A stretch of DNA of 64,000 bases from Marsupella aquatica (Eukaryota; Marchantiophyta). Shown in pieces: positions 33,261-44,140 of the stretch; within the stretch, counting starts at the first letter, position 1; every line of letters starts with the position of its first letter. The position numbers were made by a program, and so were the translations under genes. Under the pieces are notes generated by a model that did not search any database, had not been told where the DNA came from, and saw only the letters and a program-made list of their open reading frames with translations. Where the stretch lies: the NCBI GenBank assembly GCA_973895155.1, contig OZ316892.1, forward strand, positions 24,862,001 through 24,926,000. The letters are read 5' to 3'.

Positions 33261-35860
33261 ATGATCCCGGGCTCCGAGCCATCTCGACAGGCACATGCTA
33301 AGATTCTCGAAGGAAAAAGTGAGAGTGAGTTGAAGTAAGTCTGCAGAATGAGTACTCAGTGCTTTCGTAGATCTGTTTGGTCATTACCTGTGTCCATAAG
33401 ATATACTTGCAATTGACTTTCTTAATTACGGTTATGCTATCTGATCTCCGGAATTGCGTGTCGGTGAGTAAAATGTACATGGAAACGGAAAGAATAAATT
33501 TATGGATAATTCATAAAACTGTACAGAAGAAATGACAAAAGTCTCAAGACCTGTCCATTGAGAGGAAGCTGGGGGCTAGTAAACTGACAACTACAGTGCA
33601 CAACGAACTTAGTGTTGCGAAATCAATTTGGCAAGTCAGTCGTTATTACAGCTAGTCACTCTGCCAGATTGAGATCTTCATTATGTTGAAGATTTGTTAC
33701 TGTCCCCCATCATATTAGGAGATTTGGTCACACCTTCAAAACCGTATACATGGTCTTGAGGGTCGTCCCGAAATGTTGAATTTTTTGAGGAGATTGTCCG
33801 GAGGGTGCCGTTTCTTCATGATTGTAATATTGAATGCTCCGGACCAACAGAAGTCTTGTCAATGTGATCCTTGTGTTGTGATGAGCTTGCTTGGGGTGCT
33901 GCTATTTGTGATCCCCGTCAGTGGTGTATCAAGTTGGATTTGGTATGGATGTGATCTAAGAGTGTCTACGATGTTTTTGATTGGAGATGGTGGTCGAAGG
34001 ACACAGTGGCAGTAGTAACGGGAAGCAACAAGGGCCTTGGTCTCGAGATTGTGCGTCGCCTCGCAACGAACGGCATCACTACGATCTTGACAGCCCGAGA
34101 TGAGAGTCGAGGGATCGCAGCAGTGAATGAGCTTAAGTCTCAAGGGCTGGACAATGTGTTGTTTCATCCACTTGATGTCACCAGTCAAGATTCTGCTGCC
34201 AAGCTCGCGAGCTGGATAAAAGAAACGGTTGGAGGCATCGACCTTCTGGTATGTCAATGACGTTTGCTTCCCCTGACCATTCGAAGATATACACCAACTC
34301 TCGATGAATTAACGCTCATGTATGAAGGTAACAACAACTCGGAGCAAGATGAACTGGGAAACTCATGGAAATCATCGCTGAGTGTTCCCTCGTGTCCTCC
34401 TAGGGTCAGTGTTTTAGTCTGAAAGTAATATGTGAAGGCAGTTTCAGAGCTTCAATTGAAACTGAATCATTATGACAATATTTAGGACCACGTAGCTGAG
34501 AGATAACTATTAAGGCGCTGTTCTGTTCGTTCGCTGGAAATAAATGAGTGTCAGAGATGAGGGTTATAGATTAAAGAACGAATATACCCCGTCCTCTTCA
34601 TGGCCTTCTTCACATATTGATAGATGATTACCTCAGTGAAATGTTCCACCTTACTTTGAAAAGGTCATCAGCGTATTTCGACGTCAGGGCTGGAGGGTAT
34701 GATCATTGGGAAACAGGATCAGCCTCTCCTTTGGGGACTTTCATAGTATATCGTTTTACCATCTCTTGTCATCAAGATTTATGAATGCCAACGATGTCAC
34801 TCGTTGTGTCGTCCTTTGCAAACAGTGGTGCGGATCTTTTGAGAAAACGTATGCTTGTTTTCTTGGTAGGTTTGCAATGCTGGAATTGGTTCTTTAGACG
34901 TCAACTATGAGACGGCAAAACGTATTATAGACACAAACTACTTCGGTGCAAGGACATCTGTATCGGCTTTGTTGCCTCTCGTGAAACCATCAATTGCTGG
35001 CGCACGCATTTTATTCATTGGCTCAGAATGTGGACAACTTGAGGTGAATAGCCCAGAACATTTCTTCCCCTGTTTCAGCGTGGTTTGTTTTTTAAGTGGT
35101 TTTTTTTTTAAGATGTCATGAGTCTGCGTTATCTCGGATGCTTAGACGAAGTCGCGCTCTGATTACTCAAGGCAACCTCTAGAGCTCAGCGTTGGTGCAG
35201 TTGAAGTTTATGACGGCAAACACCGCCACTGTTTTATGTACATGTATCTCCAGTCGCTTTGCTCACTGAAAAAGTAGGCTGGAGATTCTAAATTGACATA
35301 ACCTTCACCAGTGATTGGGATGGAATGGCACTAATGACTATATGGTACGGTAAGACCTCTGTGTGTGTGAACTCGTCATTGCTCAGACGTTCATTCTTTC
35401 TCAAGGATATTAACTTTGCATAGCGAAATGTGACCCAAGGCACTGCAATCTTCTCTGAACTGTGGTGCAGGTCCTGAAAAGTGAGAAGCTGAAGCAACAA
35501 TTAGCTGACGTAGATCATCTTACTGAAGAGGATGTGGATTCACTGGCGAGGACATACTTGGACGATGTCAAAGCAGGAAGCCACTGGACGGACCAATTTT
35601 TTCGACAGTACAATGAATCTAAAGTGCTGTTACATGCTTATTGCAGAGTGCTTGCAAAACGGCTTTCAACTCGCGCCGAGGGGAACAAGATTTATGTGAA
35701 TGTTTGTACCCCCGGGTTTACTACCACTGATATTGTCGGAATGCATCCAGCTGGTCGCACAGTAGAGGAAGGTGCGGATACTCCAATTTGGATTTTACTC
35801 TACCCGAGTGGAGGTCCCACCGGGGGCTTCTTCAAAGATAGGGCAGACGTACGTTTTTGA
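33261..35860 (+). CDS. short-chain dehydrogenase/reductase, carbonyl-reductase type
   Basis: Four exons join in phase to 299 residues: 33261-33334, 33987-34248, 34870-35043 and 35471-35860. The family (plant menthone/neomenthol and salutaridine-reductase-like SDRs) reduces carbonyls with NADPH in the cytosol. The start region WWSKDTVAVVTGSNKGLG is typical, with the cofactor motif TGSNKGLG at 36-43. The active site is kept: Asn135 in TNYFG, Ser164 in FIGSECG, and Tyr217 and Lys221 in YNESK. The family insert LTEEDVDSL and the tail TPGFTTTDI, then TVEEGADTPIWILL are present. The usual NNAG motif is CNAG here (114-117). Exon 1 rests on a consensus donor (AA followed by GTAAGT) and exact phase agreement; its residues differ from relatives, as N-termini in this family do. 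Confidence 0.88.
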
Positions 35861-36109
35861 ATTTGCACGAGGCATCACTTCTGTCTGACCGCCATTGTTA
35901 CGACTAGCGTTCCAGTTCTCGACTAGAGCTGGCATTGGAGTTTGTATCTTGTCAGATTCCAGATTACATAAATTTCTGTGCATAACCTGAGTGATCTGCC
36001 AGGACATGGGTTTCAGATATAGAAAGAGCCTGACTAGGATGTTTTTCGAAGGCAATGTTTTCAGAAGCTCGTCTTCATGTCACGATATCAGAATAATAGT
36101 TGAGACTGT
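35861..36109. other. 3' flank of the SDR gene
   Basis: Presumed 3' untranslated sequence; nothing else seen. Confidence 0.35.
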
Positions 36110-36640
36110 GCTTTGCCATTATTAGCCAGATGGGCACCATTGAATAGAGTTTTCTTGAGAAGGACAGCACACATTTTGCGTTGCCATGTTTTCTCGATTA
36201 TGCTTTGCCATAATCAGGCAGAAGGGCACAGATTTGCTCTGGCATTTTACTTCGCCATTGTAAGCCAGAGGGACACTATGAGTAGAACGTCTGCAGAAGA
36301 ACAGCTGAGATTCTACTGTGCTATTTTTAGTCAAGAGGGGCACCAGGAATAAAACTTTCTTCAGAATAACAGCTGAGATATTGACGTTGTATTTTTTAGC
36401 CAGAGGGGCTCCATGAATAGAACTTTCTTCAGGATAACAGAATAGATTTTGCTTTGCCATTTTCGTGTTCCTCTCCACGTCTCGCCGGTGTTTTAGCTTC
36501 GCGCTGTACCCGGAACTCACCACGTGTATAGTTTCCTTTAGTAGAGTTTTCTTCGTAACAACAGCTATGATTTTGCGGTGCCATTTTTAGCCAGAATGTT
36601 CTCAGTGTTCCTTCGCCGTAATGGGCAGGAGGGCACGGAT
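36110..36640. repeat. degenerate tandem array, unit about 65-70 bp
   Basis: Variants of TTGCCATTTTTAGCCAGAGG, then GGCACCATGAATAGAACTTT, then CTTCAGAAGAACAGCTGAGA recur near 36114, 36207, 36252, 36318, 36385, 36456 and 36580. Spacing and identity vary, so the array is old. It lies between the SDR gene and the acidic repeat gene. Confidence 0.75.
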
Positions 36641-37083
36641 TTGATCCCTGAAGCCCATCCACTAGAAACACTTAACTTCTTTCAGACGACAAACTTAGTT
36701 CATCTATAAAACGAGGGCCAGAACTTTCAGTTCTTGCGATTGTGCGATCTCCTGCTGGCGAGAAGGTGTGAAGGTCAAGGTCCTTGGGCTCTGTCTGTAT
36801 CGAGGAATCGGAGTGACTAGGAATTGCCCGAAGTGTTGCACGGGGGAGAAACCAGTGATGCTTCCACAAAGAAAAGAGGTACACCCGGGAGCAGGGCAAG
36901 AGTTTTCAAAACAGAAGAACGAAGAGAACGGAAGCTGCACGAAGGGTGAACTCAAGCGGAGCCGAAAGCTTCCCGTCACTTTAGTCAGCGACACGCTCTA
37001 ACGCAGGGAAGAAAAAGAGCAAGAGAACTTACTCGGGAGAACATACTTGAGAAGCGATAGCCGAATATTTTAGGGATCACGTG

Positions 37084-37824
37084 ATGAACACCACTGGGAT
37101 AGTGCCTCCAATGTTTATCGAGGCTTCTCGCCTGGAAGAAATGGAAGAAATGCTGGGTTATGGGATTCCCAGGAATGAGGAGGCTTTTCAGAATGAAGCG
37201 GATTGGGAGGACAATTGGGAGGACAATTCCGAAACGGATTGGGAGGACAATGCCGAAGCGAATTGGGAGGACAATTCCGAAACGGATAGGGAGGACGATT
37301 CCGAACCGGATAGGGAGGACGTCGCCTATCGTATGGTTGCGCACGGTGCCCAAGCAGAGCTTGTCGACTTTTTCGACGAGCGGATAGAGGGGGAGTTTAA
37401 CCACTACGAGCACGATGTCGAAGCGGAGCACGTCGAGTATGAGGACGGTGCTGACGTGGACGTATACAACGATGCCGAGAACGAGGAGCTTGAGGAGTTT
37501 GGGCAGAATGTCGAAAACTGGGAGCAGACGGGAGAGGGTCATGGGGAGGACGTTGCCTTCTACAACAAGATCGTGGCGGCACTCAACAAGTCGGAGGATG
37601 AGCTTGTCGTCGGGGTCCGTAGGCAGTTTTTAGCTTGCAGCAGAGAGTTTTATCCTCAACATATTTTAGACACTGCTCAACAGAAGACCGAGGAGGACGA
37701 AATCCAATATTTGAGAGACGGGAGAGCGGACTTCAACGCTAAAACTGATAGAGCCATAGAATTGGCAAAAGCTATGGAATTGGCAAAAGCTGACATCCAA
37801 GTGCATCGTAGTGCTTCTGTGTGA
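37084..37824 (+). CDS. intronless acidic repeat protein, unknown function
   Basis: I do not recognise this 246-residue protein. It is one open frame with an ATG at 37084. Residues about 40-80 are an imperfect repeat of the kind WEDNSETDWEDN encoded by a 24-bp-type DNA repeat (37201-37320). The rest up to about 160 is very rich in Glu and Asp, with Asn, His and Tyr. The last third is more ordinary (KIVAALNKSEDELVVGVRRQ, YPQHILDTAQQKTEEDE) and could form helices. There is no signal peptide or membrane segment. Its 3' end and downstream flank (37733-37990) are repeated in decayed form at 38031-38271. It may be a lineage-specific gene or a chance frame across an expanded repeat; only the C-terminal third argues for a real protein. 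Confidence 0.5.
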   Translation: MNTTGIVPPMFIEASRLEEMEEMLGYGIPRNEEAFQNEADWEDNWEDNSETDWEDNAEANWEDNSETDREDDSEPDREDVAYRMVAHGAQAELVDFFDERIEGEFNHYEHDVEAEHVEYEDGADVDVYNDAENEELEEFGQNVENWEQTGEGHGEDVAFYNKIVAALNKSEDELVVGVRRQFLACSREFYPQHILDTAQQKTEEDEIQYLRDGRADFNAKTDRAIELAKAMELAKADIQVHRSASV

Positions 37825-38271
37825 CAACATGCATGGAGAATCAACAAATTATTTGCGGAAAGTAGTGCGCCTGTGTGACGTGTATGGAGAATCAACAAAT
37901 TATTTTTTGACAGACAAGAACGAGTGAAAAGCTTTTTGAAAAGTCATTCAGACGACGTTCATCTGTCTTTCGGGTGGTAATTCCCGCGAACAAGTTATTT
38001 CACCCCAATATTGTCTTAAAGGTGCTCGTTCAACTCTAAACTGATAGAGCTATAGAATAGGCAAAACCTATGGAATTGGCCAAAGCTGACATCCAAGTGT
38101 ATCGTATACCAAGTGTATCGTATAGAGTAGTGCTCCTGTGTGACAATTGTGTGGAGAATCAACAATTTATTTTTTGACACACAAGAATGAGTGAGTAGCT
38201 TCTAGAAAAGTAGTTGAGACGACGTTTGGGAGAAGCATGTCTTTTGGGTGGCAATTTGCACGAACGAGTTT
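37733..38271. repeat. segmental duplication of the acidic gene's 3' end
   Basis: 37733-37990 (last 30 codons, stop and flank) and 38031-38271 share the same order: CTGATAGAGC, ATGGAATTGGC, AAAGCTGACATCCAAGTG, GTGTGACAA, GGAGAATCAACAA, TTATTTTTTGACA and GAGACGACGTT. In the second copy GAATTGGC has become GAATAGGC, which makes a stop, and a short internal duplication was added. It is a dead copy. Confidence 0.88.
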
Positions 38272-38979
38272 TGTGAGTTTCTTTCTTTCTTGTGTTTTGT
38301 AGTTTTGTTGTCGTGCTCTTAGTGTCATGTGCTCTTGTGAATACACTTGCGTCTCAGAAAGTTGATACTTGACAGCATGTGAACTACTTGGACCACAAGC
38401 TTGTACTAATGGAGGACAGAAGTGTGTCCCAAGGGGCCGACCTGCCACAACCGAAGATATGAAGAAAATGCAACTTCAATGACCCTAAGCTGATCCAACC
38501 TAAAGAAACTTGGGGGTGGAAGTGAATTGGGCAGTGTCTCCAAGGTTCACAACCAGAGCTCCTGTAAAGTGTTCTAGGGTCCAGTTTCCTTCACACCACA
38601 AAATATGGCTTGCAATCTGAAATTTAAGTAGGCATAGTTCGGACCATGCGGAGGAAGACGACCAAGCAAGAATCAATCAGGCAGAAACCCTCTGAAGACC
38701 TGATGGTGCATTCGGTGCAAGCTACAAGTGTTTGCACACGCGAAATTACACGTCATTGATGCATTGGGTCCTCGGGCGGGTTGACATTGAGTAATCCCAA
38801 TTTGGGAAACGGACAGTCTTTGCGAATCACCGGTATGATCCGAGTGTTTCAATTTGGGGAATTTAGTACATCTGGTTAACAAACCTTAAACGACTAAATC
38901 TCAATGAAAAGAAAGAACAGAAAATTCATTGGAAAAGTTACTCAAACAACAATTTGTCGAGACTTTTCTTTGCCTTTAG
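38272..38979. other. flank between the duplication and the possible exon at 38980
   Basis: No firm gene. A short frame from an ATG at 38646 to a possible donor at 38705 (20 codons, starting MRRKTTKQES) would join in phase to the coding-looking exon at 38980, but nothing else confirms it. Confidence 0.35.
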
Positions 38980-39312
38980 GTTTCTCAGCCGGAATTTTTA
39001 ACCTCCAGTGAACAATTGAGTCAAATTCCAGGAGATAATTATCGAGCTCTCAGGAAATTCCAAAAAGCCCAACACAACTGGATGTATATCCGCCAAATAG
39101 ATAACTACACAGCACGAGTCCAAAATCTTCCATATGAAATATCAGAACCACCACGACCGCCAATGGCACAAGGAGAATTTGTCATTTCAGTAGCCAGCGG
39201 TGAAGTATCTTCTTCTGCAGAGAGGCCGAGCTTGTGCCCCATTAAAAATCTACACATCTACAGTTCTAACTGCGTAACAATGATACAATGTCAAGGAATA
39301 TCCAAAGGATAA
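38980..39312 (+). CDS. possible last exon of an unrecognised gene
   Basis: After a good acceptor (TTTGCCTTTAG ending at 38979) a frame stays open for 110 codons to a TAA at 39310. The product looks like real protein: QIPGDNYRALRKFQKAQHNW, then MYIRQIDNYTARVQNLPYEI, then SEPPRPPMAQGEFV, with aromatic and charged residues spread as in a folded helical protein. I do not recognise the family. A first exon at 38646-38705 would fit in phase and give 130 residues. It converges on the E2 gene, with its stop 98 bases from the E2 stop, so it could also be a chance frame opposite the E2 3' untranslated region. Confidence 0.4.
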   Translation, partial: VSQPEFLTSSEQLSQIPGDNYRALRKFQKAQHNWMYIRQIDNYTARVQNLPYEISEPPRPPMAQGEFVISVASGEVSSSAERPSLCPIKNLHIYSSNCVTMIQCQGISKG

Positions 39313-39410
39313 TTTTCGATGACGTTAATGCTAAGATAACTACTTCGACTACCTCCTGCGAATCTGCTTTGAGGAAGTCGGCTCGCAACACTCCCGTTGA
39401 CCAATACGAC

Positions 39411-41486
39411 TCATCGAGTGGCCGCAATAACTCCACCGGCATCTCGGTACTGCTTGCAATTTACTTTCCTGTATTCTGCAAGTGCACGTAAGAAGAGCAC
39501 AGGATCGTTTAGAGAACCGTTGGCAGTAAGACTATAAAACCGAAGAGCATCCTCATGAATGTCAGCTTCAAAGAAGAGTTCAAAGGAAACTCCCTGAAAC
39601 CCTATGCCATGAATGATAAACACATACCTTCTTGATTATTCCACAAAGCGGCTGCATAGCTGTTCAAGGGACTATCATTGTTCGGTTCTGCAGAAAAAAC
39701 CCATCCCAAATTTAGGACCACAAATGTGACAAGCGGAGTCAACGTACACTGATAGCTCACTGCAAAATGGACCAGAAGAATCAGGGAACCGCTCGATCGA
39801 ACAAAGACTCGTGGAAAACCAATCAACTCTACGGACATGTAAACTGTTCTTTGTCAGGAAATTGACCCATGATGCAAACCGTCGCTCAGCCATTACCTCC
39901 CAAAAGACTTTGAATGGAGAGAAGAATCGTTCGGACATCGTATGCAGACGACCATTTGTCCTACAATCACAAACAACCACAACCACAATATGAGACAATA
40001 CAATCCAGTTTTGATGAAAACTTCATGAGTTCGTGTACAACTAGATTGTTCCCAACTCTCAAAACCTGTAGATTGGTTATTACCTGAAGAATGTCAAGAC
40101 AGATGTTCCCGTACTGATCGACATTGGGATGAAAGCATGAAGTATCGAATTTGACGCCAGGGGGCTTGAACGGGTAGTCAGTGGGGAATTTTAAGGACAA
40201 CTTGTATGACAACCCTTCATACACCGTAGTTTTGCTGCCCTTGATGGTGCCAACCCATGAGAAGATATTATCACCGTCCGGAAAGGCAGAAATGCCAGGG
40301 TCTCCGCAAGTCTGCAAATACAGTACGCTCGTAAGACAAGTGATTCAAAAGGTTGTATGTTCAAGGAAACATTCCAACAAGCAGTCCATCATTCCCAGCT
40401 AGAACAAAATCAAATAATTAGGGGACTGTAACTTAAGGAAACCAGTCGAAGACAATTACCATGAGAGACATGAGCTCCGATTGCAACCTGTGACATAAAT
40501 CGAAACACAGAGGCGAGTGCGTCAGCCATACTCTATTTGAGTTCTAAAGTGATAATGATGACCAAAACAGTGAGCATGTGGCTGTTTTAAGCGCCTTAGT
40601 TACAGGATCTTTTCGATTGTGTTACACAATCTTATTGTCAAGCACAGCAAATTACTTCAAGAGATTTTCCCTTCTCTAACCTCAAGAGTGGAAGGCCAGG
40701 TGACAACTAGGGCAACAATCTGAAACAAAATAGCGTGCAATGCAGCGCAATTGGTGACAGGGCAAGAAGAAAAACCCTAGAATTCAGAGAAAGCGACCCC
40801 GTCCCACTCAAACCGGACAAGCACAGCGAAAACCGGACCGTTAAGGGCAACAACAGCTCCGCTCTAGAAATCCACGACACGTACTGCTTGAAAGTGGGTG
40901 CTTCTGGACAGCAGTCCACAAAAGCGTTCAAGGCAACGCACGTGTAAAGAAGAAGAATCTCAAGCTTATGACCAGTTGAGATGGGAAGTGGAGACTACTG
41001 GGCAATAAACACAAGGAATCGAAAACAGAGAAGGCCAAACCAATGGTATCATTCACATTCACAGCACACTCGTAATGCCATAGCATGACATGTACAGTAC
41101 AGTACCGTACAGTACAAAAACCATGGGCCAAAGACAAGCAACGTTTCCGAGGGAGTAACCCTAACTCATCAATGGCAAGCAACAGCACGACGAGACAAAT
41201 GGTGAGACAACCTTGCCCATCGGATATTATGAGCTAGCGGTTAACTTGAGACCCGCCGCAACGAGATTTTCAGGCAAGTGCAGGATTCGGGACACAAAGT
41301 GCTATGATTGAAGAAAGAGGGGGAGGAGATAGCCCACACACACCTTCGAGAGACTGAGTGACTGTCGACAGGCTGAGATACTGCCCTATTTGCTTTCGCA
41401 TTGGGAGCATGTGCACCAATGGACGCGGTATTGTTACTTTGCTGCTGGGCCGAAATCGCATCGGTGCCACCACCGTTCATACTCAT
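39411..41486 (-). CDS. ubiquitin-conjugating enzyme E2, UBC19/20 (UBE2C) type
   Basis: Six exons join in phase on the minus strand to 195 residues: 41486-41344, 40487-40460, 40311-40084, 39960-39897, 39687-39628 and 39475-39411. The UBE2C group works with the anaphase-promoting complex to add ubiquitin to mitotic cyclins. The low-complexity N-terminal extension of about 45 residues ([15 protein letters not shown]) is typical of the group. It is followed by [29 protein letters not shown], the HPN motif, and the active cysteine in YGNICLDIL (Cys128). [20 protein letters not shown] and EPNNDSPLN follow as in relatives. Length matches plant UBC19/20 (about 180). The C-terminus (REYRK-like [14 protein letters not shown]) differs from relatives only at its very end. 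An exon of just 28 bases (40487-40460) is easy to miss by automatic annotation. Confidence 0.95.
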
Positions 41487-43100
41487 ACTTCCCGCACCAA
41501 ACTTGATGCGTCCTAAACTCGCTAGCAGATCTTCTCCTCAACGACACGACTGCACTCGCAGAGATGACTGTCCAACCACTCGCCCGTTGTCGTCAAGATC
41601 GGTCCCGAATATAACCTTCAACACCCAGAATAGATCACTTCAACCGAACCCGCCAGAGGCCAGCCCAGTGTCGAACTACACCAGCTAATCTATCGCCTCG
41701 AGAATAAATTTCAAACGGGAGCCCCGGGGGGAACACTCTCTCTCTCTCGTGCACCACCACTGCCTCGAGTGACTACACAACCGCACGCCACCAAAACTGA
41801 AAACGAAACGAGAAATGACGGCACAGCTTGAAGGTTCAAAAGAACGAACGAGCACCGCACTACAAGACCATCGTACAATAGTCGTGCGTCCCGTCCGTCC
41901 GCCTACTTCCTTCCCCTAAACACGGAACCGCCCCGCGCCCAAATCTGTAATTACCGAGTACGTCTGTATCGAAACACCACAACCACCACCGCCACCACCG
42001 AGACACGCCGTCGAGACGGAGTCGAAGAACAAAATATCACCAGGTCTCCCGCACAGCTTTCCGGCAATGAGTCCGCTGCGATATGCGACTAACACACGGC
42101 TAATTACCCAGCCAGCAATGAAACAATCGCACAGAGAAGGATGGAGCAAATAATACCACTCTGCGACGACGCCAGAGTTGCTCGCATAGCCACGGCACGG
42201 CAAGGCGAGGCAAAGGCGGGAACGAGGAAAACAGCACGAGATCCGGTCTCCCGATAACTTTCACGAACGAACAAAAGTATGATCACCGCAGCGAGCGGGC
42301 AGGCAAAAGTAGGAAGCAATTCTCTCGGCGAACTTCTGAGACACTCTCCCTCCTCTCTCCTCCTCCTCTGCTTTGCTCTTCCACTTCGGGGCTTTCTATC
42401 GGAGAAAGCGAGAGCCGAGAAGACCGAACATGTAAGATTCCGGAACGCGAGGGAACCGAACGACGATGTATATTGCGAGCAAATTCCTAGGCGGAGACAG
42501 AGGAGGACAGAAACAGGGGAAATGGGTGCCGATCCAAAGACGAACAGAGCGCAACAGACGAAAACAGAGCAGAGAAATTGAGCGCATGCGAAACAGGGGA
42601 ATGTGAGACGACGAGAGGGAGGACGAAAGGCGGGGCAAAAGGGTGCGTCACTGCCGGGTCAGGTCGGGTCGGGTCGGGACGCACCGAAACACTGCCACAA
42701 AGGGTTCGCGCCACGCGTCCTATTTCCTGTGGACGAGGATACTCTGACCCGGGGTTCATCCTCGTCTAGGACCGGTGCTCCGGCCAACTGGAGACCAACG
42801 TCAGCGTAATTGGACCGTTGAGGACCGGCTCGTTTGAATTCGGACGGTCGGGATGGAGGCGCTGGCCCGCCATCGATGAGGGAGGGACAGCGGAATCGCC
42901 ATATCAGCCTGCCTCCGTAACTTCCTCTTTTGACTGTTGGAACGTAACCCAAGAGTAGGGCCGTCGTATTGATTTTTTTCCTCCGGACGGTAACCTGCGT
43001 CCGTTTTTGAAACCCCAAATTTGGGAAGGGACGTTGACGAGGGTTTGAGACAGAAGAGAAATGTGGGATAGCCTCTGGTTACATTATTAGTGCGTCTCAA
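41487..43100. other. GC-rich upstream region of the E2 gene
   Basis: This should contain the promoter and 5' leader of the minus-strand E2 gene. It has short CT-rich arrays (about 41736-41752 and 42349-42372) and a run of GGGTC units near 42660-42680. Open frames on both strands (for example 42279-42581 and 42659-43018) look like GC-rich chance frames. Confidence 0.4.
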
Positions 43101-43999
43101 AATATCAAGATTGTCTTCTTTTCTAACTCAATTATTATTAGAGTAAATAGTAAATATTTGCGAGAGTATATCTTTTTGTTGGCGAGAAGCAACGTACTCT
43201 GGCTCAATTGTAACCAATAATCTGAGCAATTCCCCCCTGACTCTAGGCACAGTCCAAGATTTTCAAAAATTGCTATTGAAGAAGGCACACTGGCTGGCAT
43301 GTGAGATATTTAGAGCCGCATTGTGAAGGGCTGGGAACATGGGAGTTGGCCCTTAGGCTTGACGAGGTGAGGACTACTCCATTTGGGGTGGCTCCCTCTT
43401 CTCATTTTCTAAATTCCTAAACTGGGGCCCATAAACAAGAGTTAAAGGATTCACCAATCTGTGACTTTTGATCACAGCCCAACTTTGACATGCCCTATTT
43501 GCTCGTACAATGAATGTTTTCTAAAGTGCTGTAATGCTTGGGGACAGAGCGCCATGCACTGCATGGTTAATGTTTCATGCACCAATGCACAAAGGCTAAG
43601 CAAGTGTTTTGAAATTCTTTCCCTGAAATTTTGCAGCAATGATTTGCCATTTAATGTAATTGTGCAAAGTGTCTATTTTTGCATTTTTTGACATACAAAA
43701 TTGACACACACATATCTATGCGCTCATGAGTGCTGACTTTTCTCCTTTGCAAGTTCTCAGAGTGTCTCCCTTTATTTTTTATCGCCCACCAAACCCATTG
43801 ATGATTAGGAATTAGCATCATTTTTAAACTTTGATAATATCACTACCAGAATAAATGAAAGGGACTAAAGAAGGGAATGTAGTATCAAAAGGAATGAAAG
43901 GGGAATAAGGGAAGGTGGCCCCCTCTTGTTCTTGTCACAAGGGTCTGGTAGCCATCTGAGCCAGTAGCCCTCATCCATAGCCGTCCACACCCGCTACCG

Positions 44000-44014
44000 C
44001 CCCCCCCCCCCCCC
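44000..44014. repeat. poly-C tract next to CG-rich bases
   Basis: Fifteen C bases in a row, then GCGCGC and another C run. The minus strand has matching G-runs that could form a four-stranded G structure. Such tracts are also prone to sequencing or assembly error. Confidence 0.9.
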
Positions 44015-44124
44015 GCGCGCCCCCCACCTAGCCCATAGCCTTTCTATCGCAGAATTTCCTAACATATTCTTAGCTCAAATAAAGTGTTTCTTTTATTAAA
44101 AAACCTCACTTGTTTGCCTGGAAA

Positions 44125-44140
44125 ATATATATATATATAT
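44125..44140. repeat. (AT)n microsatellite
   Basis: Eight AT dinucleotides in AT-rich surroundings. Confidence 0.95.
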
